A program made the position numbers and the translations under genes. A model generated the notes under the pieces. That model ran no database searches, had not been told where the DNA came from, and saw only the letters and a program-made list of their open reading frames with translations. Positions 32,863 to 43,921 of a DNA stretch of 64,000 nt are shown in pieces. How positions within the stretch are numbered: position 1 is the first letter of the stretch; every line of letters starts with the position of its first letter. Origin of the DNA: Flavobacterium sp. 20NA77.7 (GTDB lineage Bacteria; Bacteroidota; Bacteroidia; Flavobacteriales; Flavobacteriaceae); NCBI RefSeq assembly GCF_031326205.1, contig NZ_CP133721.1, forward strand, positions 1,984,001 to 2,048,000, given 5' to 3'.

Positions 32863-35800
32863 TTAATTTCCGAAATTATATCTAATCGTTAATCCAGAAC
32901 GAACATTTGTAATTGGAAAGGCTGTGGAAATAACTGCTTTAGAAAACTGATGGTCATAAAAGAAAATAGCAGTTAAATTTCTGCTGAACGAATAATCTGC
33001 AGTTAATTTAAATGTCCAAATATTTTGACCTCCGCCTAATTGATTATTGTTGTAGTCTAAATAACGTACAATAGTCATATTTTTTCTTAATGTAAAATCT
33101 GCTTTAATATTAATATCGCTCTTTATTAGACCCGAAGCATTATCTGCTAGTTTTGAATTGATGCTCACGTCTTTTATACGATAACCTATACCTACTGTAT
33201 AATCGTTACCTTGCACTTCGGTAAGCAAATTATTATCAAAACTCATATTTAACGTTCTATCTTTTTTAACTTCTGCTAAAATTTTTAAGGAACTTTTTAA
33301 TTCAAAATCAATTCGCATTAAAGGATTGAATTGTTCGGTTAAATTTACATTTGAAGTCAGTATTTCAGGATAAAAGTTTCCGTTACTATCAATAGGGTTT
33401 GGATTTAAATTTGTTCTAAATGCATTTACGCTATAACTCGAGCGGTATCCATGTTGAATAGAAAATCGCTTGAATTTATCTTTAAACCATTCCAACTTCA
33501 TCAATCCGGTATATTTTAAAGTCCAGTTTGGTAAGGGAAAATTATAAAATAAGCCTGTACTAACTTTAGATGTATTCATACCAGAATATGCGGCAACAAA
33601 AGCTGGCAACAATACTCTTTGACTGTTTTTACCAAAACCTACAGGATATCCTTCTGTATCCACAGGATATGAAGTAGAACCGTAGTGCTGTTCCGCTAAT
33701 CTTGTTGCAATAGCAAATCTATTTTCTCTGAATTGATCAAAAACTTGTGATTGATTTGCATCACTTGAACTAAAAGCAGTTTTGATTAATATAGTGGAAA
33801 TATTAAAATTACCCGTACTATATGGCGAGCGGGAATTATACACTCCATTTACCACATCAAATTGTTCAGAATAATTAGTAGAATAATTACGCTCTGCATT
33901 AATATCAATTTTTAAATCGGTAAGCGGTTCCAGTTGTGCCGTATAATCTAATTTTTTGGTTTTAACTTGGGTATAATTTTGATTAAACTCAGGATAATTT
34001 GTTAAATAGCCATATTTAGCTGCTTCATACCTAACATCTGCTTGGTCTCCAAAAACAAACCCTAATGTAGGTTTAGATGTACCGAAAAATCCAAGTCCTG
34101 GCAAATAACCTGGCAACATTGTTCCTCCATTTTCAGTATAATTAGCTTGAATGTTTTTTACACTTGTTATTAATCCTATAACAAACTTAGAAAACACATT
34201 TCTATCATCTGACGGAGCTAATTTGGCAGGCGCTGGAGCTAATTTTTCACCTGGTTTTGGCGGTGTTTTTTTAGGAGGGGCGGCTTTCTGTTGCTTCTTC
34301 GCTGTAAGTCCAATATATTTATAAAACGCATCCATATTTAACGTAGCATTTATTTTATGTGAACCTGCGTTTTGTATCGTATTTCCTAATTGATAAACTG
34401 TTCCGTCTACCGTTTGAAATGTTGCAAAAGCATCCGAAGAACGTTGCCAACTAAAATCTCCGGTATAAATATAAGAAGACTTAACAAATGATAAAGCTGG
34501 GATTTTATTTATAGGCAAATCATAATTTATAGTAATTTGCTGATTATGTGTATTTGGCGTTCCAATATTCCAGTAGTCATGCCAAATATCTAAATTATCA
34601 ATAGGTGTATTCGTAGCGTCAAAATAATTTCGAACAATATTTGAATTAGCAGCGGTATAATTTACTTTTAATGCTTTTGTGATTGGAAAATTAAACCCAT
34701 ATTGGTAATTAAAGAAATAGTTTCTTCTATACAAAGGGTCTAAGCCAATACCCTGAACATCAACTAGTCTAAATTGTTGTCTATTAAACTGTCTAATAAT
34801 ATTTGAACTAAAAGAAAGTGTGCTTGGTAATAAGTTAAAATTCAAATCTGCAAGCATTTTATAATACCCACTCTTTTTGAAGAATTTACTTTTCTTAAAC
34901 GGTTCAAAAGCAAGTGGTTTAAATGCATAAGCATAATCAACCGCTGTTTTTTGTTGTTGATCTACTAGACTTTCTATTTGAAAATCATGGTGTTTCATTT
35001 CATTAAATGAATAAGAAAAAGTAATGTTTTCTACATCATAAAAATGCTGCTTTTTACCCTCTCCTTTTTCTTTTTTTACCCCAATGAAATTAATACTTGT
35101 TCGTTTTGTATAATCTATAGCTCTATTTGTAATTTCACTTCTTCTAGCTTCTGTAGGTGCGGCAGCTAAAATTTGGTTTAGTTCAATATCTTGATACAAT
35201 GGATCATATTTAGGTGTAATAAATTGCTCTCCGACCGCATAGTTAAAAGGCAAGGTTATTTTCCATTTTTTAGGTAATAATTTTCCAACATTTAAATTAG
35301 TTACCAAATCATATTGTTTCAAATCTTCTCTGCTTCTTTCATTTGGACCTTGTTCAATGGCTCCAAAGCCTATTGTGCTCATTTTTCCTGTGGCAGAAAC
35401 GGTGGCTAAATCGGCAATATTTGAATCTAAATTTGCTACCGCTGCATATCCGCCTTTGTTATCCATATCAGACATACGAAGTTCATTAAACCAAACTTCA
35501 CCACGGATTGGGTCATTTGAATTTGGATTTTTTACTCCAACCATTAATGTACGTACTAAGCCGAAATTTGGATTTCCTTTTATACCTATATTCATTCTAT
35601 TATTAGCAGATCCTAGTACGCTTTCATTTAAAAATCCAATGCCATTTACATCAGGTACAATGGACGGATCTCCTGCTAGTTTCAAACTTTTTAATTGGGT
35701 TAATAATGAAAGAGGTAATTCAATTTCATTTTCGGCTGGCCAAACAGCATTTGGTGAATTATCTCCAAATGAACTAAGTTTAAGCGGCATCTCTATTTGG

Positions 35801-38800
35801 TAAAAATTATCCGTGAAATCATTTCCTAATCTAATAAAAGCAACCATTTGATTATCTTGCAACGGTTGTGTCTCTGTGGGTGGTTGCAAAGCCTCAGCAT
35901 GTAAAAACATTCTTAATTTTTTATACTGGCGCATATCTACACTTACATTTTTAAATACAGAACGAGCATCTCCTTTTTCTAACCCTCCTAAATCTGGTGA
36001 ATTTGGATCTTTTTTATATACTCTTAATGATAAGGATTGCTCATTCTGATTAATAACCGTATTGTTATTATATAATTGTTCTCTAACCACTCCAGGTGGT
36101 GTTACATAATTAATTGGTGCTCTGTTTCCGTTTTCTTGAATATTAACTGCCACTACGTCAAAGCCTGTATTGTCATCTACGATTGTAGGGTCTGTGGCAT
36201 CCATAGTGTTTGTGTATCTTCGCCATTCACCTCTTACTAAATCAAGTGTCCCAAATCGAAGTGTAATATCTTCGTTAAACCCAGTTAAAAACATTCTCAT
36301 AAAACGAATGGTTCTAAAATCAGTTATTGGTCCTTCAATATTTGCTGCCGTTGCTTCTAAAATTGGGATTTTATATTGTATCCATCTGGCCGTTGTAGTT
36401 TGACCATTAGCCATGGTCTGCGTCGTTTCCCTAATATCTGCTACATAGTTTTGTCCAATTTGTGGATTTGGCGCAATAGGTACGTTAAACTTATAATACG
36501 CATTAATAGTGTTCATTGTATTGTCCCTATTGATGTCTTCAACGTCTGGCAATGTTGTATTTCCTCTATTAGTATCTGTAACATTTGTAGGAGAATTATT
36601 TTCTACCCCATTATAATTTTTATACCGTTGTAATACATCTCCTGTAGTATTTAAATAGTATTCATAATTATCCGCTGATGGATCAGGATTTCCTGAAAAA
36701 GCGGGGTATTTTATACGTTCTTCGCCATCATTTAAACCATTAAGACCCACGTCTTGCACCTGTCTGTTTGCTTCATTAGTATCAAAAGCATAAATTAACG
36801 ATTGCGACGCTGGAACTTTTCCCCAGTTTGATGCAATTGTTGGTTGTATGCCTCCGCTTTCTGGCAATCCGTTTTCATATAATTTTCTTCCGTCTTTTAA
36901 TACATCTTCACTTATTTCACCTAAATTTAATGTCAATGTCCCTGTATTTGTTGGTGTTTCTGTATCTCCTGGATTACCTACATAAGGGTCTAACATCCAA
37001 AACTGCACATACTCTACATTCGCTTGTTCAAAGTTTGTCGTATTTATAGCGCGCATAATTCCTCCCCAATTAGTTGGGGCAGCAGTAGGTGAAAACTGAC
37101 CATTTGGTGCAACAGTTGGATTGTAATTATAAGGACCTCGTTCTTTCGGGTAATAGGTTAAATCTAATGTGCTGATAACATTTGTTTGTCCTTGAGCTAT
37201 ATTAACATTTGGAAAAAGTTCTTGGCTAAAAATGCGTCGCGTTTTATTGGAAGACAAATCATTATTATCTATACCCGCTGGAGCTTGTGTATAAAATACA
37301 GGGTCAATTGCATACCAAGATAATTTAGCTCTTTTATACCCATAATCTAGCATTCCTTCTGGAAATTCTCCTCCAAAACCTACCGGGGCACTTGCTAAAG
37401 ACCATGACAAAGGTGATTTTAAATCAATATTTGATTGTGAGCCTTCAAAATCATCAATATAAGTAGTGGGTTCGCCATTAAAACTAGCCGCTTTAGGCGC
37501 ATTTGGAAATAAATAAGCAAATTCACCTCTAAAGGATAAATTTGAAGGCACTTCCGTTTCTACGTTAGGCAACTTATTGGCCAAACGTGTTAAGAAAGGT
37601 AATTCTGTAGAAAAGTTTGTATTAAATCCAATAATAGTATTATTAACTGATTCTTGATTATAATCCGCTTTTTGCGTAAATGGTCTTTCACTCATTTTCA
37701 AGAATGTCCCTGCAATTAAGAATTTATCATTAAATTTATGTTCTACATTTATTCCATAAAATCTTTTTGTTTGCTGACCAAAAACAGAATTATTTTCTAA
37801 CGACACTTGTATAGGAGTATTAGAAGCTAGCAAGGCAGGATCCAGTATATTTACTCTTCCCGCCTGATAATTTACGGTATAATCTACACCTTCTACTAAA
37901 GTTCTTCCGCCTGCTGTTACAACTACACTACCTTGTGGTACATTAAATGCGCCCAAAGGTATTCCGTCTCCACCAGTTGATTTAAAACTTCCTTTAAATT
38001 TAAATTTATTTTTAGCACTTTCTTGTAATGCCGCTGCTTGAGTAGATTTATATAGTGTTCTAAAAACATACTTTTCTTGATTAGAATTATAGGTCAAAGG
38101 GTTGTCATAATCCTCTGCTAAAGTGGTTAAATCTAATTTATTAAACAAATGTTTTCCAAATGGTTCAACTGTTGTAAAAATAATTCTACCATGTTGTGCG
38201 TCTACTGTTATTCCTTGATAAAAGTCGAAAAAACCATCGCCATGTGGTTGTGGATCATTCGTATAATTTAATCTATCAACATTAAGAACACGTAATAATG
38301 GCGTATTTTCTACATCTGCAGGTAATGGATCTATTCCTGATTGCGAAATGTAATTAAGCGGTGATGGATCTTGATAAAGAATATTAAACTTAAAATCTTG
38401 CTGTTGTAATTGATTTCCGCCTGGTATTTGATAAATATTTTTCATCATTAAATCCCAAACAGGTTCATTTACAGCTACTAGATTCCCTTTTAACATTTTT
38501 AAAATCAAAGCTTGGGTAGTAGGCACTCCTGCAGGATCTACTTGTGTAGATTCTACGCCATCATTTGCAAATTCACCCACTTGATATACTTCGCCTCCAA
38601 CTGTATATTGATAGGCTACCGCCAATACCTCGTCATTTTGTAATCTTTGATTTAAAGATAAATACCCTAATTGTGGATGAAATGTATATTCGGTAGTAGC
38701 TAATTTTCGAGCGTTTTCTAATTTAGAGTAGTCTTGTCCTTCATTCATGCCCGAAATAGTGAATCCGGTACTTGCTGTCGCAATTTCTCTAATATTTGCA

Positions 38801-40020
38801 TTTAAAAAATTGGAACCTATTTGACCGGGATCAAACTTATTGTTTTTATTGTCTGCAAATGAATTTGGAGGAACGTTTACAAATGTTGGAAATGCACCTA
38901 AATCTACACCAATAACTTCACTATCTGGCATCCCTATGAGTTGGGCTTCACCTAAATCTTGTAATGCAATTATGTTTCTTAAATTGTTGTCTGTTTGTGA
39001 AACACGATTTTGTCTATTTGTTATCCAAACTTCCAAACGTGTAATTTGTACACGAGAATCAATAATTGGGTAATTTCTTAATGCCTTATCATAATTATTT
39101 CTAAAATACTGTGACAAGAAGTAGTGTTTATCTGTATCATAATCTAATGCAAAAAAATCAAATTCTTGAATTGTTCCTCCGCCTTGTGAAGTTATAGATT
39201 TTGTTTGTGATTTTTGTTCTGAAAAGACTCCTGTTACCGTAGTTTTACCAAACTTAAATTGTGCTTTTACACCAAATAAACTTTGCGCACCTCGTATTAA
39301 TGAATTTGACAATGGAAAACTTACATTTCCTACTTCTATTTTTTGTAAAATATCATCTTCGGTAGGGGCATAATCTAATTTTAACAGATTTTGGAAAGCA
39401 AAAGTAGATTGCGTATCATAATTAATATTAACATTCATTCGTGTTCCTACTTTTCCTTGTAATCCCATGGAAATGCGTTGATTAAAATCAAAAGCTATGT
39501 TTCTTCTATTTCGAGGTGAAAAAGAAGGATTATCTTGTTTGGTATAACGCACACCTAAGTCTACCTCAACGGTACCTGTAGGTTTTATATCTATAGAATT
39601 GCCACCAAAAATGGCTTCGAAAAATTTAGAATTTACATAATATTTAGGCAATAAATTTCGCTTAGCTTCGGCGGTTCCTTCTTTTTTACCATCTAATGCA
39701 GATGTTTTTTGTTGGAAATATTTTCTAACCGATTCTTTTAAGGCTAATTTTTCGTATTCTGCTGGAGTTAAAATCAAAGGGTAATTTATTGAAAATCCAT
39801 CCACAGATTGAGTATAAATATATCTGTCTGAAACAGGATCATACGTATATCCTTCTAGAATACTCTTAGGATTAGGCAAACTAAGTTGCCCTACAGATGA
39901 ACCCGTTTTGATTGTATCTTTTGGGGTATTGGGAACGTTCTGGGCAAAGGCTGTAAAACCACCCAATAATAGCGCAATTAAACTTACTAATTTTAATATA
40001 TATGCAACTCTTTTTTCCAA
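32863..40020 (-). CDS. sprA: type IX secretion outer-membrane translocon SprA
   Basis: The 2385-residue protein has a signal peptide (cleavage near FTAFAQ) and the SprA length and sequence: an early PKSILEGYTYDPVSDRYIYTQ, NKFFEAIFGGNSIDIKPTGT-like segment, and a very long run of amphipathic strands ending ITNVRSGLTIRYNFGN. SprA forms the 36-strand barrel through which type IX substrates leave the cell and is needed for gliding in Flavobacterium. A Pro/Lys-rich linker (QQKAAPPKKTPPKPGEK) lies about 500 residues from the C-terminus. It starts 2 nt after ruvA, in the order maeB-ruvA-sprA-gcvH that I know from related genomes. The giant adhesin at 11267-19255 is a likely cargo. Confidence 0.96.
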   Translation of the reverse strand: MEKRVAYILKLVSLIALLLGGFTAFAQNVPNTPKDTIKTGSSVGQLSLPNPKSILEGYTYDPVSDRYIYTQSVDGFSINYPLILTPAEYEKLALKESVRKYFQQKTSALDGKKEGTAEAKRNLLPKYYVNSKFFEAIFGGNSIDIKPTGTVEVDLGVRYTKQDNPSFSPRNRRNIAFDFNQRISMGLQGKVGTRMNVNINYDTQSTFAFQNLLKLDYAPTEDDILQKIEVGNVSFPLSNSLIRGAQSLFGVKAQFKFGKTTVTGVFSEQKSQTKSITSQGGGTIQEFDFFALDYDTDKHYFLSQYFRNNYDKALRNYPIIDSRVQITRLEVWITNRQNRVSQTDNNLRNIIALQDLGEAQLIGMPDSEVIGVDLGAFPTFVNVPPNSFADNKNNKFDPGQIGSNFLNANIREIATASTGFTISGMNEGQDYSKLENARKLATTEYTFHPQLGYLSLNQRLQNDEVLAVAYQYTVGGEVYQVGEFANDGVESTQVDPAGVPTTQALILKMLKGNLVAVNEPVWDLMMKNIYQIPGGNQLQQQDFKFNILYQDPSPLNYISQSGIDPLPADVENTPLLRVLNVDRLNYTNDPQPHGDGFFDFYQGITVDAQHGRIIFTTVEPFGKHLFNKLDLTTLAEDYDNPLTYNSNQEKYVFRTLYKSTQAAALQESAKNKFKFKGSFKSTGGDGIPLGAFNVPQGSVVVTAGGRTLVEGVDYTVNYQAGRVNILDPALLASNTPIQVSLENNSVFGQQTKRFYGINVEHKFNDKFLIAGTFLKMSERPFTQKADYNQESVNNTIIGFNTNFSTELPFLTRLANKLPNVETEVPSNLSFRGEFAYLFPNAPKAASFNGEPTTYIDDFEGSQSNIDLKSPLSWSLASAPVGFGGEFPEGMLDYGYKRAKLSWYAIDPVFYTQAPAGIDNNDLSSNKTRRIFSQELFPNVNIAQGQTNVISTLDLTYYPKERGPYNYNPTVAPNGQFSPTAAPTNWGGIMRAINTTNFEQANVEYVQFWMLDPYVGNPGDTETPTNTGTLTLNLGEISEDVLKDGRKLYENGLPESGGIQPTIASNWGKVPASQSLIYAFDTNEANRQVQDVGLNGLNDGEERIKYPAFSGNPDPSADNYEYYLNTTGDVLQRYKNYNGVENNSPTNVTDTNRGNTTLPDVEDINRDNTMNTINAYYKFNVPIAPNPQIGQNYVADIRETTQTMANGQTTTARWIQYKIPILEATAANIEGPITDFRTIRFMRMFLTGFNEDITLRFGTLDLVRGEWRRYTNTMDATDPTIVDDNTGFDVVAVNIQENGNRAPINYVTPPGVVREQLYNNNTVINQNEQSLSLRVYKKDPNSPDLGGLEKGDARSVFKNVSVDMRQYKKLRMFLHAEALQPPTETQPLQDNQMVAFIRLGNDFTDNFYQIEMPLKLSSFGDNSPNAVWPAENEIELPLSLLTQLKSLKLAGDPSIVPDVNGIGFLNESVLGSANNRMNIGIKGNPNFGLVRTLMVGVKNPNSNDPIRGEVWFNELRMSDMDNKGGYAAVANLDSNIADLATVSATGKMSTIGFGAIEQGPNERSREDLKQYDLVTNLNVGKLLPKKWKITLPFNYAVGEQFITPKYDPLYQDIELNQILAAAPTEARRSEITNRAIDYTKRTSINFIGVKKEKGEGKKQHFYDVENITFSYSFNEMKHHDFQIESLVDQQQKTAVDYAYAFKPLAFEPFKKSKFFKKSGYYKMLADLNFNLLPSTLSFSSNIIRQFNRQQFRLVDVQGIGLDPLYRRNYFFNYQYGFNFPITKALKVNYTAANSNIVRNYFDATNTPIDNLDIWHDYWNIGTPNTHNQQITINYDLPINKIPALSFVKSSYIYTGDFSWQRSSDAFATFQTVDGTVYQLGNTIQNAGSHKINATLNMDAFYKYIGLTAKKQQKAAPPKKTPPKPGEKLAPAPAKLAPSDDRNVFSKFVIGLITSVKNIQANYTENGGTMLPGYLPGLGFFGTSKPTLGFVFGDQADVRYEAAKYGYLTNYPEFNQNYTQVKTKKLDYTAQLEPLTDLKIDINAERNYSTNYSEQFDVVNGVYNSRSPYSTGNFNISTILIKTAFSSSDANQSQVFDQFRENRFAIATRLAEQHYGSTSYPVDTEGYPVGFGKNSQRVLLPAFVAAYSGMNTSKVSTGLFYNFPLPNWTLKYTGLMKLEWFKDKFKRFSIQHGYRSSYSVNAFRTNLNPNPIDSNGNFYPEILTSNVNLTEQFNPLMRIDFELKSSLKILAEVKKDRTLNMSFDNNLLTEVQGNDYTVGIGYRIKDVSINSKLADNASGLIKSDINIKADFTLRKNMTIVRYLDYNNNQLGGGQNIWTFKLTADYSFSRNLTAIFFYDHQFSKAVISTAFPITNVRSGLTIRYNFGN

Positions 40021-40022
40021 AT

Positions 40023-40604
40023 TTATAAGGCTTTTAAGGCTTGTTTTATTAATTCTTCAATAGATGCATCAGGTTGTGCAATAGCTATTTTTTCTATTAC
40101 TTTCTCGGCATTTTTTCTCACATAACCTAAAACTTCTAATGCAGATAACGCTTCTTCTCTATTTGTATTGTATGAAGTGTCTGAAATTTCTTCAATTTGA
40201 TACAATTTTATTATTTTATCTTTCAAATCTAAAATTACCCTTTGAGCTGTTTTTGCTCCAATTCCTTTTATAGATTGAATCGTCCCAACATCATTAGAAG
40301 CAATAGACTGAATGATATGCTCTGGCGCTAAAGAAGACAACATAGTACGCGCTGTACTTGCTCCAACACCCGATACAGAAAGTAATAATTTAAATAACTC
40401 TCGTTCTTTTTTATCCGCAAAACCATATAAAGAATGAGCGTCTTCCTTAATTTGTAAAAAGGTAAACAATTTACAATTTTCAGCGTCTCCTAGTTGAGAA
40501 TAGGTATGTAAAGAAATATTAATGTGGTAGCCCACTCCTCCACAGTCTATAACTACGTGCGTAGGTGTTTTTTCAACTAATTTTCCTTGTATATGTGCAA
40601 TCAT
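40023..40604 (-). CDS. ruvA: Holliday junction branch migration protein RuvA
   Basis: The 193-residue protein binds Holliday junctions and loads RuvB. It has the OB-fold domain (MIAHIQGKLVEKTPTHVVIDCGGVGY), two helix-hairpin-helix motifs (LLSVSGVGASTARTML, IQSIKGIGAKTAQRVI), and the small C-terminal domain III (EALSALEVLGY) that contacts RuvB. ruvB lies separately at 52041-53063. It sits 5 nt after maeB and 2 nt before sprA. Confidence 0.97.
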   Translation of the reverse strand: MIAHIQGKLVEKTPTHVVIDCGGVGYHINISLHTYSQLGDAENCKLFTFLQIKEDAHSLYGFADKKERELFKLLLSVSGVGASTARTMLSSLAPEHIIQSIASNDVGTIQSIKGIGAKTAQRVILDLKDKIIKLYQIEEISDTSYNTNREEALSALEVLGYVRKNAEKVIEKIAIAQPDASIEELIKQALKAL

Positions 40605-40609
40605 CAGAA

Positions 40610-42898
40610 TTAAGTTTTTTGATGTTGTTTTTTATTTTTTTCTTGTGCATCAACTACAGCAACTGCGGCCATGTTTACCATTTCTTCCACACTTGCTCCT
40701 AATTGAAAAATATGAACTGGTTTTTCTAATCCTAGCATAATTGGTCCAATAGAAACGACTTTGTCTAATTCTTTAAGCATTTTATAGGTAATATTAGCTG
40801 CGTCTAGATTAGGAAAAATCAGCGTGTTTACTTTTTTATTCGCTAATTTTGAAAATGGAAACTTACTTTTAAGCATATCAGGATTTAAAGCAAAATCGGT
40901 TTGAATTTCTCCATCAACAATTAACTCTGGATGATTATCATGTAAGTATTTAACTGCTTGTCTCACTTTAATTGGACTATCGTCTGACGAAGAACCAAAA
41001 TTTGAAAACGAAATCATCGCAATAACAGGTTCAATTCCAAACATTCTAACTGTTTTTGCTGTCATTAATGCAATCTTGGCCAAATCTTCAGCGCTTGGAT
41101 TAGGATTAATAGCCGTATCTGATAAAAACAAAGGACCACGCTTCGTATTCATGATGTTTGTCGTGGCAATTCTGCCTACACCTTGTTGCTTATCTATTAA
41201 TTGCATTACAGGTTTAACCACATTTGGATAACTTCTAGAATAACCCGTAACTAAAGCATCTGCATCACCCGTATTTACCATCATTGAGGCAAAATAATTA
41301 CGTTCACGCATCCATTTTTGAGCATCTAATAAAGATATTCCTCTTCGTTGTCTTGTTTTCCAAAAATATTGCGCATATTTTTCTCTGCGTTTGTCCTCTT
41401 CTTTTGATTTTGGATCAATAATAGGCACATCTGCATCAAAACCGATTTCTTCTTTTAATTCTTGTATGATTTCAAGATTTCCGAGTAATATTGGGAAACC
41501 AATACCTTCTTCCTGAACAATTTGAGCCGCTTTTAACACATCTAAATGATCTGCTTCAGCAAAAACTATGCGTTTAGGATCTGTTTTAGCTCGATTTGTA
41601 AGCAATTTTACAATTTTATTATCTGCCCCTAAACGCTCTAATAATTCATCGGCATATTTATCCCAATCTTGAATTTCATATTGTGCTACCCCTGATGCAA
41701 TAGCCGCTTTAGCGACCGCAGGAGAAATAGTTGAAATTAACCTTGGATCAAATGGCTTAGGAATGATATAATCTCTACCAAAAATTAATTTTTTCTCTCC
41801 ATAAGCAATATTTACTTGCTCTGGAACCGGCGTTTTAGCTAGTTCAGCTAATGCATGAACCGCAGCCATTTTCATGGTTTCGTTAATTTTCTTTGCTCTA
41901 ACGTCTAATGCACCTCTAAAAATATATGGAAATCCTAATACATTATTAACCTGATTAGGATAATCGGAACGGCCTGTAGCCATAATTATATCCTCGCGAG
42001 TATTTATAGCTACGTTATAATCTATTTCTGGGACTGGATTAGCCATTGCAAAAACAATAGGGTCATTTGCCATGGTTAACAACATTTCTGGGGTTAAAAT
42101 ATTACCTACAGAAAGCCCTAAAAACACATCTGCTCCTTTGATTATTTCACTTAATGGAGCTGGATCGCATGACTTTGCATAGCGTTTTTGTAAGTCTGAA
42201 ATATCTTCTCTGCATGTGGTAAGCAAACCATTTACATCAAACATGTAGACATTTTCTTCTTTGACCCCTAAAAGTGCGTATAAATTAGCACACGCCAATG
42301 CTGCCGAACCTGCACCCGAAACAACCACTTTAACCTTAGAAATGTCTTTTTGGGCTAATTCTAATGCGTTTAATAATGCCGCCGAAGAGATAATCGCTGT
42401 TCCATGTTGGTCATCGTGCATGATAGGAATATCCAGTTCTTCAACGAGTCTTCTTTCTATTTCAAAAGATTCGGGAGCTTTAATATCTTCTAAATTAATG
42501 CCTCCAAATGTAGGTGCTATATTTTTTACTGTTGCAATGAATTCTTCAATATCTTTTGTGCCTACTTCGATATCAAAAACATCAATATCAGAAAAGATTT
42601 TAAATAACAAGCCTTTACCCTCCATTACAGGTTTTGAAGCTTCTGGGCCAATGTCTCCTAATCCTAAAACAGCAGTTCCATTGGTTATTACAGCTACTAA
42701 ATTCCCTTTTGCAGTATATTTATATACATTATTTACATCTTTCGCGATTTCTAAACAAGGCTCTGCCACACCAGGAGAATAAGCTAATGACAAATCTCTT
42801 TGTGTAGCATATTTTTTAGTTGGTACAACCTGAATCTTTCCAGGCGTAGGCTTTGCATGGTAAAGAAGTGCTTCTCTTCTCTTATTATTATTTTGCAT
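40610..42898 (-). CDS. maeB: NADP-dependent malic enzyme with phosphotransacetylase-like C-terminal domain
   Basis: The 762-residue MaeB-type hybrid enzyme decarboxylates malate to pyruvate. Residues 1-~410 are the malic enzyme part: SLAYSPGVAEPCLEI, the catalytic region DDQHGTAI, and the dinucleotide-binding VVVSGAGSAALACANL. Residues ~430-760 are a phosphotransacetylase-like domain that in homologues binds acetyl-CoA as a regulator and does not act as a transferase. It has its own promoter (42922-42929) and likely leads the maeB-ruvA-sprA operon. Confidence 0.95.
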   Translation of the reverse strand: MQNNNKRREALLYHAKPTPGKIQVVPTKKYATQRDLSLAYSPGVAEPCLEIAKDVNNVYKYTAKGNLVAVITNGTAVLGLGDIGPEASKPVMEGKGLLFKIFSDIDVFDIEVGTKDIEEFIATVKNIAPTFGGINLEDIKAPESFEIERRLVEELDIPIMHDDQHGTAIISSAALLNALELAQKDISKVKVVVSGAGSAALACANLYALLGVKEENVYMFDVNGLLTTCREDISDLQKRYAKSCDPAPLSEIIKGADVFLGLSVGNILTPEMLLTMANDPIVFAMANPVPEIDYNVAINTREDIIMATGRSDYPNQVNNVLGFPYIFRGALDVRAKKINETMKMAAVHALAELAKTPVPEQVNIAYGEKKLIFGRDYIIPKPFDPRLISTISPAVAKAAIASGVAQYEIQDWDKYADELLERLGADNKIVKLLTNRAKTDPKRIVFAEADHLDVLKAAQIVQEEGIGFPILLGNLEIIQELKEEIGFDADVPIIDPKSKEEDKRREKYAQYFWKTRQRRGISLLDAQKWMRERNYFASMMVNTGDADALVTGYSRSYPNVVKPVMQLIDKQQGVGRIATTNIMNTKRGPLFLSDTAINPNPSAEDLAKIALMTAKTVRMFGIEPVIAMISFSNFGSSSDDSPIKVRQAVKYLHDNHPELIVDGEIQTDFALNPDMLKSKFPFSKLANKKVNTLIFPNLDAANITYKMLKELDKVVSIGPIMLGLEKPVHIFQLGASVEEMVNMAAVAVVDAQEKNKKQHQKT

Positions 42899-42921
42899 AT
42901 ACTTACAATTCTATCAACTTA

Positions 42922-42929
42922 CAAAGATA
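42922..42929 (-). promoter_or_regulatory. -7 promoter element of the maeB-ruvA-sprA operon
   Basis: The minus strand reads TATCTTTG, an exact TAnnTTTG match 23 nt before the maeB ATG. Confidence 0.55.
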
Positions 42930-42979
42930 AAAGAAGCAATGAAATAAGAAAAGAATTAATGAAATACTTTTGGTTCAAA

Positions 42980-43906
42980 TTAAACGACCAAATCCTCTAC
43001 TGTAAAATCTTCTGGGAGTTGGCCGATACTTTGAAGTTTTATTGCGGCTAATTTTTGAGCTAGTATGATGCTCTCTTCTACTGATTTATTAGTGATTTGA
43101 CCATATAAAAATCCAGTCCAAAAAGCATCTCCGGCACCTGTTGCATCTTTTATTGCATCTATAACTAATGCGGGTTGAGCATATGGCATTTTGCCTTGTT
43201 CAGAAACTACTACGCCGTCTTTTCCTTTTGTATAACAAATAATTTTTGCCCCCAATGCATGAAAATAATCAAAAATGAAGGCTTCTGATTTTTCTTCCTC
43301 AAACCATCTTAAACAATCGTCTTCACTAAGTTTAACAAATGGTTTTGTTTCTAGATAGGATGCAATTATAGCTTTAGCCTCTTCTTTGTTTGGCCAAATT
43401 TTTTCAGAATAATTAATATCAATACTTGTTTGTAAACCAAGTGCTTGTGCTTTTTTTGCTTTAATTATAATGGTTTGCTGTGCAGGATTTTTACTCAAGG
43501 CAAAACAGGTCGTATGAAAAATTTTAGCTTTACAAAGCATTTCTTCTGACAATTGCGACTCGAGAATTTGTGCATCTGCTTGTCTATAGGCAACAAAATC
43601 TGGTGTAGTTGTAGATTTGGAAACAAAAATTACAGATGTTGGATGTGTTTCGTCTTGTCTTAATGATCTACAATCAACACCCTTTTTTTGCAATTTTTCA
43701 ACTATATAATTTCCTAAACCATCAGTTCCACAAGTAGCTACAAGCAATGAGTTCAAGCCCAGTTTTGATGCATTCACAGCCACATTCGTGGGAGAACCTC
43801 CTAAAAATCTATGGTAATTTTTAGTGTGCCGAATGGACTTATTTACTTCATGCCCAATAAAATCGATGAGCACTTCTCCTACACATAGTATATCTATCGT
43901 TTTCAT
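42980..43906 (-). CDS. PfkB-family sugar kinase, probable fructokinase
   Basis: The 308-residue ribokinase-fold protein has both PfkB signatures: GGSPTNVAVNASKLG near residue 35 and DATGAGDAFWTGFLYG near 250, with the catalytic Asp in GAGD. No signal peptide is present. It is the last gene of the operon TonB receptor-glutaredoxin-permease-GH100-kinase, and lies 15 nt after the glycosidase. Context suggests it phosphorylates the fructose released from sucrose, but PfkB specificity cannot be read from motifs alone. Confidence 0.9.
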   Translation of the reverse strand: MKTIDILCVGEVLIDFIGHEVNKSIRHTKNYHRFLGGSPTNVAVNASKLGLNSLLVATCGTDGLGNYIVEKLQKKGVDCRSLRQDETHPTSVIFVSKSTTTPDFVAYRQADAQILESQLSEEMLCKAKIFHTTCFALSKNPAQQTIIIKAKKAQALGLQTSIDINYSEKIWPNKEEAKAIIASYLETKPFVKLSEDDCLRWFEEEKSEAFIFDYFHALGAKIICYTKGKDGVVVSEQGKMPYAQPALVIDAIKDATGAGDAFWTGFLYGQITNKSVEESIILAQKLAAIKLQSIGQLPEDFTVEDLVV

Positions 43907-43921
43907 TTTCCTTTCCTTTAA

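Noticed and set aside
35357..35803. Long open frame on the plus strand inside sprA
   Set aside because: It is antisense to a strongly supported gene, has no family motifs and no promoter; it reflects the codon pattern of the opposite strand.
42261..42782. 173-codon plus-strand frame inside maeB
   Set aside because: It is a shadow of the malic-enzyme coding strand and has no recognisable domain.
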